From assembly GCA_002011125.2 (NCBI GenBank), contig MTMF02000009.1:1642989-1706988 (forward strand): a DNA stretch of 64,000 nucleotides. Reading direction: 5' to 3'. Position numbers and translations under genes: made by a program. The DNA is from Candidatus Hydrothermarchaeum profundi. GTDB taxonomy: Archaea; Hydrothermarchaeota; Hydrothermarchaeia; Hydrothermarchaeales; Hydrothermarchaeaceae. The notes below the pieces were generated by a model. It ran no database searches, had not been told where the DNA came from, and was given only the letters and a program-made list of their open reading frames with translations. Of this stretch, positions 43,410 through 51,084 are shown piece by piece. How positions within the stretch are numbered: position 1 is the first letter of the stretch; the number at the start of each line of letters is the position of its first letter.

Positions 43410-44867
43410 ATGGAAAGGATTAGTAAATATCGTAGAGGTAAAAGTTTGACTAATATTCAAAAGGAATTAATAAAAATTGTAGGACCAAAAAATGTCTTTT
43501 CTGAAAAAATTCAGAGATTTTGCTATCGTTTCGGGAATGTGATTGAGTATCGGTTTGATACTCCCTCCTTTTTACCAGATTTTGTGGTAAGACCTGTTTC
43601 AACACAGCAAGTAGCATCTATCCTGAAACTTGCAAACAAGCATCAAATCCCTGTCGTAGTATGGGGAGGTGGTACCGATTTTAGCGGAGCCAATAGTCCG
43701 ATTAAAAACGGGATTGTAATAGATATGAAAGAGTTTAATGAAATACAAGTTGATGTGAAGAGACGGTGTGTTACAGCCGGAAGCGGAGCTATTTTGAAGA
43801 AGATAGGGGAGGAGTGTGAAAATAAAGGATTTTTATTCGAGCATGAACTAACAAGCCAGCCAGGAGCAACTCTAGGAGGTGCGATTGCCACAAACTCATT
43901 TGGCTATAGGTCCGGAAAATATGGGTCCATTAGGAACCTTATACTAGGGATTGAAGTCGTCTTGCCTACAGGGGAGATAATAAAAACTAAGCCCTTGTTC
44001 AAAACATCCATGGGGTATGACCTCGTATCGCTCTTAGTTGGCAGTGAAGGAACATTAGGAGTGATAACTCAGGCTACATTGAAGCTTAGTCCTTTGCCAG
44101 AAAAAAGGGAACTCTATACCTTTGTATTCAGCAGGATAAATCATGCAATAGAAGCTGCTGAAAAAGTATACAACACTATCCCCCCAGATTTATTTGAAAT
44201 TTTTGAAATGAGTTTTTTGGGATATGTAGAGAATACTCAAGAATTTATAGAAGAGCATATTGGTATTCCAAAAAACCTGCTGGACTTAAGTGATGGATTC
44301 CCGGCTATCTTGACTGTAGGATATGAAGGTAAAAAAGAAGTAGTAAATAGTAAGATAAATATTTTGAAAGACTTAATAACCGATGGATTAAGTATTCAAA
44401 ACGAAGGTTACTATGAGAACAGGTTTATTAGGTATCATAAAGAGTTCAGAAAAATCCTCAATCTTCTGCCAAACATTTCATTAAAAGATTACAGCTATGC
44501 TACCTTTGACTTCAGCATCCCTGAAACAAAGTTATTGGAATTTAATGATACTCTTCACGCAATATCTAAAGAATATTCAAATACATATCTATTGGATGTA
44601 AACCTCTATTCAGCGCTTTCTGTCGTGGGTATAGATTTCTTTGTGCCAAATAATAAAGAAGTTTACAAGAATTTGGCTGAGGAAATATTTAGAGTAGTAT
44701 TAGAGCTAGGCGGATCTTTATCTTCTGTCCATGGAATAGGAACTCGGTTAATACCTCACCTTAGAAAAGATTTAGGTGATCCATACGTAGACTTAATGAA
44801 TAGAATAAAGAAAGCCTTTGATCCTTTGAATATCTTAAACCCTGGTAAGCTGGGTAACGTGATGTAA
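43410..44867 (+). CDS. FAD-linked oxidase, GlcD/D-lactate dehydrogenase-like
   Basis: 485 residues with the PCMH-type FAD domain (VPVVVWGGGTDFSGAN, ELTSQPGATLGGAIATNSFG, and SLLVGSEGTLGVIT) and the C-terminal FAD-oxidase cap ending KKAFDPLNILNPGK. It oxidises a 2-hydroxyacid and passes electrons to a partner Fe-S protein, probably the next gene (1 nt away). The substrate is not determined. Confidence 0.88.
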   Translation: MERISKYRRGKSLTNIQKELIKIVGPKNVFSEKIQRFCYRFGNVIEYRFDTPSFLPDFVVRPVSTQQVASILKLANKHQIPVVVWGGGTDFSGANSPIKNGIVIDMKEFNEIQVDVKRRCVTAGSGAILKKIGEECENKGFLFEHELTSQPGATLGGAIATNSFGYRSGKYGSIRNLILGIEVVLPTGEIIKTKPLFKTSMGYDLVSLLVGSEGTLGVITQATLKLSPLPEKRELYTFVFSRINHAIEAAEKVYNTIPPDLFEIFEMSFLGYVENTQEFIEEHIGIPKNLLDLSDGFPAILTVGYEGKKEVVNSKINILKDLITDGLSIQNEGYYENRFIRYHKEFRKILNLLPNISLKDYSYATFDFSIPETKLLEFNDTLHAISKEYSNTYLLDVNLYSALSVVGIDFFVPNNKEVYKNLAEEIFRVVLELGGSLSSVHGIGTRLIPHLRKDLGDPYVDLMNRIKKAFDPLNILNPGKLGNVM

Positions 44868-44868
44868 A

Positions 44869-45216
44869 ATGGAGGAAAACACCGAACTCATACAACTCTG
44901 TTTGAATACCCGATGCAATTACTGTAGATCTGCGTGTAGAGATTTTAAGAGAAGAAGAATGGAGTTCGGATCTCCAAGAGAAAAAATAGAGATAGTTTAC
45001 GAAGCTCTTAATGGTAGATTGAACCCTAAGGAAGCCTCCGATAATCTTTTCCATTGTATTTCTTGTAAAAAATGCTCATCTGCTTGCCCTTACAACATTG
45101 ATACTTCAAAAATTTTATGGGATAATAGAAGATTATTTGAAAATTGTCCTAGAAAGTATTTCTTCATACTAGCCTATGTCTTCTCCAAGCTCTTCAGAAT
45201 AAGCTACCGGGGCTAA
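44869..45216 (+). CDS. Short Fe-S partner subunit (GlcF/GlpC/HdrC-like, truncated form)
   Basis: 115 residues with two 4Fe-4S motifs: CLNTRCNYCRSACRDF and CISCKKCSSACP. This is the N-terminal ferredoxin domain of GlcF/GlpC or HdrC-type subunits. The usual CCG-domain half (about 250 residues) is absent: the gene ends after LAYVFSKLFRIS and overlaps the convergent GNAT gene by 48 nt. It may be a natural HdrC-like short form or a loss by rearrangement. Confidence 0.75.
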   Translation: MEENTELIQLCLNTRCNYCRSACRDFKRRRMEFGSPREKIEIVYEALNGRLNPKEASDNLFHCISCKKCSSACPYNIDTSKILWDNRRLFENCPRKYFFILAYVFSKLFRISYRG

Positions 45217-46329
45217 TATACACCTCGCAGGCAAGTGCCAAGGCTTCTCGCCGTCTAATTTTATATCATTGTCTAAAGATTTGGCCAAAAGTACACCTTT
45301 ATCGAATGTCGGCTCCATGAAACCTAGTTTAGAAAACGCGTTTCTTCTCCATTTAATTCTTCTATCAAAGACACTAGCCACAAAACTATAATTAGGCTTA
45401 GAATCTATGATGTATAAGAGCATATTAGCAGGCACCGTAGAATTTTGAAACTCTCCTACAACCGCAAACTCATCAGGGGTATATCCGTAAAATATTTGCC
45501 AATTATCACTATAAACCGGTTTTCCAAACATCCAGCCGCTCCATGCAGAGATAATGTAGGTTAGTACCCCAATAATCTCGCTGTCTTTCTCAGCTACAAT
45601 ACCTTGGATATTATTATTTTTAATTATTTTACCAAATTTACTTAAAGTATAATTTGCGGCAATTTCGAAATCTTTATTAGTGTTCTCGAGGAGTCTAACA
45701 ATATCCGAGTAATCTGATTTTTCCATAGACCTTAAATGTATATTTTCAGGGAGCCTTCCGACAAACAAACTTTTAGCCTTATTGTAGCCTCTAAGTAACT
45801 TGAAAATTAATCTCCAATACAAATTCGCTTCAGCTCGCCAAAAATAAGGGATCGTTCCTTTTAAGTTAATCCCACTAGAAAACCAATTTACTCCCTTTAT
45901 CCACTTAAATCCAAGCCGCTTGAATAGTTCTTGATTTCTCAAAAAATTCTCCTCAAACTCCCAGCCACATAAGATGCTTACATCTTGGCATCTTAATTCT
46001 GCACTTATATCCGAAAATAAAAGTTCAAATATCCTATTATAATTTTTTCTATAATGTGGGTGAATACAATTGTCTACAAAAGAAGCTATTCTAACGCTCT
46101 CTCCTTTAACTAAAGCATCCAGTAGTATAACCCCTAATGAAGCTATAATTTTATCATCTCTTTCTATTCCTCGTACTACATAGTCGCCAGACATCTTGTA
46201 TCTAAGGATCCACTCATTAGGCACCCTCACATAATCAAATTCCTTTTTATCATAGAATATAGACTCATAAAATAGTTTCAAGAATTCGGCATCTCTTTCT
46301 CGAGAATACTCCACAATTTTGAAACCCAT
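45169..46329 (-). CDS. Double GNAT-like acetyltransferase-fold protein
   Basis: 386 residues with two GNAT-like halves (about 1-165 and 200-386). The first has a plausible acetyl-CoA strand/loop region around FVDNCIHPHYRKNYNRIFEL; the second (NIQGIVAEKDSEIIGVLTYI) has the core strand but lacks a clear R/QxxGxG/A loop. Substrate unknown. It overlaps the short Fe-S gene tail to tail and is divergent from the membrane/KaiC fusion gene. Confidence 0.6.
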   Translation of the reverse strand: MGFKIVEYSRERDAEFLKLFYESIFYDKKEFDYVRVPNEWILRYKMSGDYVVRGIERDDKIIASLGVILLDALVKGESVRIASFVDNCIHPHYRKNYNRIFELLFSDISAELRCQDVSILCGWEFEENFLRNQELFKRLGFKWIKGVNWFSSGINLKGTIPYFWRAEANLYWRLIFKLLRGYNKAKSLFVGRLPENIHLRSMEKSDYSDIVRLLENTNKDFEIAANYTLSKFGKIIKNNNIQGIVAEKDSEIIGVLTYIISAWSGWMFGKPVYSDNWQIFYGYTPDEFAVVGEFQNSTVPANMLLYIIDSKPNYSFVASVFDRRIKWRRNAFSKLGFMEPTFDKGVLLAKSLDNDIKLDGEKPWHLPARCILAPVAYSEELGEDIG

Positions 46330-46409
46330 GTTTAAAAAGCAGACAAAACTTAAATATTAAAGTTCCTTCGAAAAGTTAATTTAGCCCGTCTTCGGGAGTA
46401 GCAGAAAAT

Positions 46410-49388
46410 ATGAAACTCGAAAACTTCCTTATAACTCCTTTAACAATTCTTTTTTTAATTCATAGTGTAACTGCCTACTCATCTTATTATTCAGACATAC
46501 CTTTTTTTATAAAGTTCTATGTGTTAGTTTTGGGTTTGCACCATGCCTCAATGATAGCTTTCCTGTGGGAAATAAAAGGAGTTTCTAAATCGAAAGTGTG
46601 GGATAATATATTCAACGCAAATATATGCGGCATTTTTATTACATTCTCTTTAGCTTTGCTTTTGTATAACCTTTACTTAAATTCTATAAACTGGCGGCAT
46701 CTATTAGTCATCTGTGCGGGATTAGATATAGTAGCTCACATTTTTGCCGATATTACTCTATATTATCTTGTAAAGCCTATTATTAAGGAGAAGCTTAATT
46801 TATTTAAATACAGGTATTTAGCCCTTTACGCAGGAATCACAGGGTCTTTATTCTTCTTGATCATATATAATTTAAAAATAAAATTTCCTACCGTCTCTAC
46901 TGATCTACCTTTTAGCATTCTAGGTTTACTTTTTGCTTTTACAGTTTTTTACTTTGTATATTCCCCTATTATAATTTCTGAGGCATATAGAGAAATAGGT
47001 TTTGTTAGGAAACCATTCTCCCTTGCTGGAATAGGAGCTTTAACATTTGTTATCTCTTCTATATTAGTTTTATATGTGACCTTCTACCATATTGAAACTA
47101 CTATTAGACATCAGCTTTTCTACAATATAGCGATTTATGTTCTGGCATCAATTTTCTCATTGATATTCTATACTAAGTTTATAGTAGAGTATCCATCACT
47201 TCTAGAGAGAAAATGGAAAGCATTAATGCCTTTTGATTTTATTAAAATCGCTACAACTTTAGCTCTATTTTTCTTGGCTGTGTCTCTTTATTTTTCAGCT
47301 GAAAAATATTTGGAATTGCCCTTTAGGCTAGAAATATTATTGCCGGTTCTTTTAGGTTTACTAGCGATTTTTATAACCGTAATTTATATTCTTTCATACA
47401 CAAATAGCATTTATAATAAAAGCAAGCTTGTTTATTGGATATATCTAAAAGCTGGTTTATTTATTCATGTAGCATCTACTCTATATGTGCTAGCACTAAT
47501 TATTCTTTTATGGAAGACCCTGAACAATATAGGTAAATACCTATCATCCTTCTTTATTGTTCTTGTATTTTCATTTTACATTTCTTATGCAATGGATCTG
47601 CGCACAATTTTGAAAAATCTGGGGATAAGAACTCGTCTTACTAAAGCTGAAATCACAGGTAATGCTGTGTTGCTCTATGCTATATTTTTAATAATTTTCT
47701 TCTTTATCCTTTTAACCTATGGGAAAACTTCACTAATTTTATATGATATCCAGATAGAATCCTACCCCTTTCTATTATTTTCAATAGCCGTTTTCTTGGT
47801 TGCATATATAAGTTACCTAAGCGTCACGCACAAGGGATTTGAAGAAATGATGAAAAAAAACATTTGGAGCGAACTAACCTATATATCCGGATTTTTAACT
47901 TTTATTACAGTCTATTTATTATATACCTCAGAAAAAAATGTCCAACTTTTCCTATTTCACGATTTCTTTTTTATAAGCTATTTCGTGATGCTTTTAATCG
48001 AAATTGCGTCAATAAGAACGTTAGGATATCATCCGATACATAAAAAAGGTGAAAAAAGCCTGATGTATCTTTTCTACCATCATACGAGCGCATATTTCAG
48101 GGTAGATTACCTTGAGAAAAAATGGAAAAAAATTGTAGACACATACAAGCATCTAGACAGTAAACTATCTACGATCAAGTACAATCCTGCCAAGAGGTCT
48201 TTTGACCTATCAGAACTAAATGAAAAAGCTAGGACTGTTGTTGCCGTTGCAATGTTGCTTGAAATGTACCAGGATAGGAAGGATTTAGGTAAAGTTACAC
48301 CCCTCGGAGAACGCGATATAAAGAGAGAAATAAAAGAAACCTTGAAAGAAAAGGTACTACTCCTCCCCGCAGATTTAAGATCTAAATTTGATGAAGACGA
48401 ATACTATCCTCTTCTCTATGAGTATGCGATTAATACTATAATCGAAAAAATCAAGCCATTTGTCCCTGTTGAAGAACATCAAGAAATTTTTAACAAACTA
48501 AAAAGGGTAGATGATTTCTTCGAATCATTAGAACTCCGGGATTCCAAAATCAATTTTAAGACTGAAAAAAGAATTTCCAGAAGAAACTTTATAAGATATT
48601 TAAAAATGTATTTGCGTTCCATAGAGGAGAGGTTCCCTTTTGAAGATAAGTTACTGTATGAATCTGTAAAAGAGTTAGTGAATAGAGACCTCTCTAATTA
48701 CGGTTTTTCTGTAGTAGATTTGTTAGACATAGTGCCTTCAGGTATCAATCCTGTAGACCGGATTAGTGGCGGACTAAAAAAAGGTACTATGACCCTTCTA
48801 ATATCTGAAGAAAATAAGTATAAGAACGAATTTCTAGAATCCTTCATACGTCAAGGATTAAAAGACGGTGATTGTAATATTTATGCAACATCAAAACTAC
48901 CCTCACAAGAGATATATAATAATCTTTTAATGGATTTTGAAATTAAAAAAACCACTCTAATAGACCTCTATCAGTCGATATATACAACATCACCAGTATC
49001 TAGCATCAGAGAGGAACCTCATAAAATAATTATACCCCCCACAATCATCTCATGGAAAATTAGCTTAACAAAAGCGGTTAAAAAATATTCAAAAGAAGAA
49101 CATAAAAGAATAGTCATAGACGTATTTAATGATCTCCTGAGGTACTATAACCAAGATGAGATAACCAAAGTTTTATATCGACAGCTTGAGGGACTTCGAA
49201 AGTGGAATTGTACTGTAATAATAGTTCTTTATCCTAAAACATTTCAAGAAAATAAATATGAAGAAATTAAAAAATGGTTTGATAACGTTCTCATTTTAGT
49301 AGGGCGAGAAAAAACTTACTTAAATTTTGATAAACTTCATGGAGGATTGCCAAAAAAGAGGTCAATACCTCTTGAGGAACAGTGGTGA
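46410..49388 (+). CDS. Polytopic membrane protein fused to degenerate KaiC-like domain (992 aa)
   Basis: Residues about 1-540 form some 14-16 transmembrane helices with no known transporter motif. Residues 540-770 are a soluble helical linker with many charged residues. Residues about 775-990 look like a KaiC/RecA fold: GINPVDRISGGLKKGTMTLL corresponds to the conserved KaiC entry, followed by NIYATSKLPSQEI and RIVIDVFNDLLRYY. The P-loop position reads SEENKYKNEF, so the GK[ST] needed for ATP binding is missing. No family name is known to me. The soluble domain is likely a regulatory or scaffold module. Confidence 0.7.
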   Translation: MKLENFLITPLTILFLIHSVTAYSSYYSDIPFFIKFYVLVLGLHHASMIAFLWEIKGVSKSKVWDNIFNANICGIFITFSLALLLYNLYLNSINWRHLLVICAGLDIVAHIFADITLYYLVKPIIKEKLNLFKYRYLALYAGITGSLFFLIIYNLKIKFPTVSTDLPFSILGLLFAFTVFYFVYSPIIISEAYREIGFVRKPFSLAGIGALTFVISSILVLYVTFYHIETTIRHQLFYNIAIYVLASIFSLIFYTKFIVEYPSLLERKWKALMPFDFIKIATTLALFFLAVSLYFSAEKYLELPFRLEILLPVLLGLLAIFITVIYILSYTNSIYNKSKLVYWIYLKAGLFIHVASTLYVLALIILLWKTLNNIGKYLSSFFIVLVFSFYISYAMDLRTILKNLGIRTRLTKAEITGNAVLLYAIFLIIFFFILLTYGKTSLILYDIQIESYPFLLFSIAVFLVAYISYLSVTHKGFEEMMKKNIWSELTYISGFLTFITVYLLYTSEKNVQLFLFHDFFFISYFVMLLIEIASIRTLGYHPIHKKGEKSLMYLFYHHTSAYFRVDYLEKKWKKIVDTYKHLDSKLSTIKYNPAKRSFDLSELNEKARTVVAVAMLLEMYQDRKDLGKVTPLGERDIKREIKETLKEKVLLLPADLRSKFDEDEYYPLLYEYAINTIIEKIKPFVPVEEHQEIFNKLKRVDDFFESLELRDSKINFKTEKRISRRNFIRYLKMYLRSIEERFPFEDKLLYESVKELVNRDLSNYGFSVVDLLDIVPSGINPVDRISGGLKKGTMTLLISEENKYKNEFLESFIRQGLKDGDCNIYATSKLPSQEIYNNLLMDFEIKKTTLIDLYQSIYTTSPVSSIREEPHKIIIPPTIISWKISLTKAVKKYSKEEHKRIVIDVFNDLLRYYNQDEITKVLYRQLEGLRKWNCTVIIVLYPKTFQENKYEEIKKWFDNVLILVGREKTYLNFDKLHGGLPKKRSIPLEEQW

Positions 49389-49454
49389 CCACAAAAAATA
49401 TTTATTTTAGAAAATAAAGTTAGATAAGTCCCTAGGTTAGATGGAAGTATATCT

Positions 49455-50120
49455 ATGAACCATTTCATTTCAATAGCGAGTACTATTCTAGCTTTTGGAA
49501 TAATAGGTGGTGGTCTAAAGTTTATTGACGATGCCTTCGATGAAGGAATATTTAATAAAAAGCTAGCTAGTATTACTGCAGTAATACTAGTAATATTGTG
49601 GATTTTTTTATCTCTGAAAGATCCTTACTCCGGGACAATATTATTTTCAATTTTAGCAGGGGTTCTTTTCTCTGGAAAAATAGATAATACAGTATTTATT
49701 GCAAGTACTCTTGCACTCGCTTTGACTACGCTGATTATGGGAGCTACGATATTTTGGATACCGCTGATTATTTTAACTATCTTCGGAGTTATTGATGAAC
49801 TAGGCAATGACTATACGGACATCCACAAAACTCGGCGGCTGATAAAATTTTTTTTTGAACACAGATGCACACTAAAACTGGGTATTCTTGCGATTTGTTT
49901 AACTACATTTTTTCCTATAGAATATTTTCTAATTTTCTTAGCTTTTGATATCTCATATGACTTTGTAGGAATGTATAGTAAAAGAATTAGCAATATAGCA
50001 GAGCCTAAAGTTACAATATTCCTGTGTAATGAACTTCCTTTCCAAATACCTGTAGAACGTGTATGTTTTATGAAATCTGGATTACGCCTTGAGGATAAAA
50101 GCATAAGAATTATTGTATAA
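49455..50120 (+). CDS. Polytopic membrane protein, unknown
   Basis: 221 residues with about six hydrophobic helices and a cytoplasmic-looking C-terminal tail. The N-terminal part has GIIGGGLKFIDDAFDEGIF, with a conserved-looking Asp-Asp pair in a loop. No assigned family. It lies 66 nt after the membrane/KaiC fusion, same strand, and could be its partner. Confidence 0.55.
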   Translation: MNHFISIASTILAFGIIGGGLKFIDDAFDEGIFNKKLASITAVILVILWIFLSLKDPYSGTILFSILAGVLFSGKIDNTVFIASTLALALTTLIMGATIFWIPLIILTIFGVIDELGNDYTDIHKTRRLIKFFFEHRCTLKLGILAICLTTFFPIEYFLIFLAFDISYDFVGMYSKRISNIAEPKVTIFLCNELPFQIPVERVCFMKSGLRLEDKSIRIIV

Positions 50121-50639
50121 ATAATATACTTCATTAGGGAAAAAATTTTTTAATAAAAAAAAGAATTTTAAACCATAATAGATAAATTTTTTAGAATTTT
50201 TATTTGTTAATTAAATTAAAAATTTACTTTATTATAAATTTATAATATTATTAAAAAATTTTATTTCTTTAATTATTTTATTAATAATTTAATGATAAAA
50301 TAAAAAATTAAATTTATTTCTATGTTTTATAAATCCTATATCCTAAAAGTGAGAAACAGTTCACATTAAAGAGGTTTATATCCCGAGCTAAATTACTCTT
50401 TAGTCCTTCAAAGATCGTAACTTTGAAAAGATAGTTAATAGCAGAATAGATTGGCCATATATTAAAAAAAATATTATTATTTTATTTTTTAAGGTTAATA
50501 TAAGTCTATTTTTGTTTTGATTTTTTATAGAATATTTATCTATTTTTTTCAAAAAATATTATAGAAATAGTATAGTAAATATTATTTTCTATAAATTTTC
50601 TTTTTTAATTTAACAATATTTCATTAGGAGGTGAAGTAA
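50121..50639. other. AT-rich intergenic tract (519 nt)
   Basis: Almost entirely A and T, far above the rest of the window, except for an island at about 50340-50460. It holds no protein gene I can support. It contains a TATA-like element and a candidate structured RNA (listed separately) and ends in a strong Shine-Dalgarno for the micro-gene at 50640. Long AT tracts like this are typical of promoter/terminator-rich or imported DNA. Confidence 0.7.
50350..50490 (+). ncRNA. Candidate structured small RNA
   Basis: Downstream of a TATA box (TTTTATAAA, 50325-50333) the plus strand carries three helices in under 80 nt: GTGA/TCAC (50349-50364), ATTAAAGAG with CTCTTTAGT (50365-50373 and 50396-50404, 9 pairs incl. 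one G-U, with an inner TTTA/TAAA stem), and TTCAAAG/CTTTGAA (50407-50413 and 50421-50427, loop ATCGTAA). A T-rich run follows at about 50472-50490. Such packing is unusual in an AT-rich spacer. It may be a small RNA or the leader of the following genes. No named family matches. Confidence 0.4.
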
Positions 50640-50765
50640 ATGGAGCAAGTATCCCCTCTACAAAGCGATGTTAAACGCCTTTACGAACTATTAGGGGTGG
50701 GGAAAAGAGGGGAAATAAAACACGCAAAGTCCGGTGGGGGAAGAGATGAAAAAAAGTATTTCTAA
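50640..50765 (+). CDS. Micro-protein 1 of a three-gene cluster (41 aa)
   Basis: ATG at 50640 follows AGGAGGTGA (50626-50634), a perfect match to the ribosome anti-Shine-Dalgarno, at 5 nt spacing: the strongest start signal in this region. The product is 41 residues, starts MEQVSPLQSDVKRLYELLGV (helical) and has a glycine-rich basic tail. The last 20 nt overlap the next gene. No homologue recognised. Confidence 0.5.
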   Translation: MEQVSPLQSDVKRLYELLGVGKRGEIKHAKSGGGRDEKKYF

Positions 50766-50892
50766 AAAAAGCTCAAGTCATATTATCCTCTGCCCAGATG
50801 AAACAAAAAAGAGAGTAAATAACTACGTCATCGTAGAAATAGAGGGAACCGGTTTTGTAGTAATAAAACAAAAAATAGACGCGGAGCTATGA
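50746..50892 (+). CDS. Micro-protein 2 of the cluster (48 aa)
   Basis: A 48-residue frame from ATG 50746 (GGGGGAAGAG upstream), overlapping the previous gene by 20 nt and followed 1 nt later by the next. The N-terminus is Lys/Ser-rich; then come a single Cys and a strand-like segment NNYVIVEIEGTGFVVIKQK, which looks like a small beta hairpin. No family recognised. Confidence 0.45.
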   Translation: MKKSISKKSSSHIILCPDETKKRVNNYVIVEIEGTGFVVIKQKIDAEL

Positions 50893-50893
50893 T

Positions 50894-51070
50894 ATGGAGG
50901 AGATTATTGAAAGAAAAAAACTTCTAGAGAAATATAGGATAAAAGAACCTGACGAAACACAGATATACTTAATACTCAGAGACTTTGTTTCAGACCCTCT
51001 TCTAGACACCGAATTCAAGAGAAAATTTCCCTCATTAACATCTATCCTGAAGCAGAGAAATAAAGGATAA
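50894..51070 (+). CDS. Micro-protein 3 of the cluster (58 aa)
   Basis: A 58-residue frame from ATG 50894, 1 nt after the previous stop. Predicted as helical: MEEIIERKKLLEKYRIKEPD followed by ETQIYLILRDFV. Charged, no membrane segment. It ends 15 nt before the 3' end of the convergent acs. Spacing and overlap of all three frames argue for one transcript. Confidence 0.5.
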   Translation: MEEIIERKKLLEKYRIKEPDETQIYLILRDFVSDPLLDTEFKRKFPSLTSILKQRNKG

Positions 51071-51084
51071 AATCTATAAAATTC

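Noticed and set aside
50121-50639. Replication origin in the AT-rich tract.
   Set aside because: No cdc6/orc1 gene and no repeated ORB-like elements are visible; AT-richness alone is not enough.
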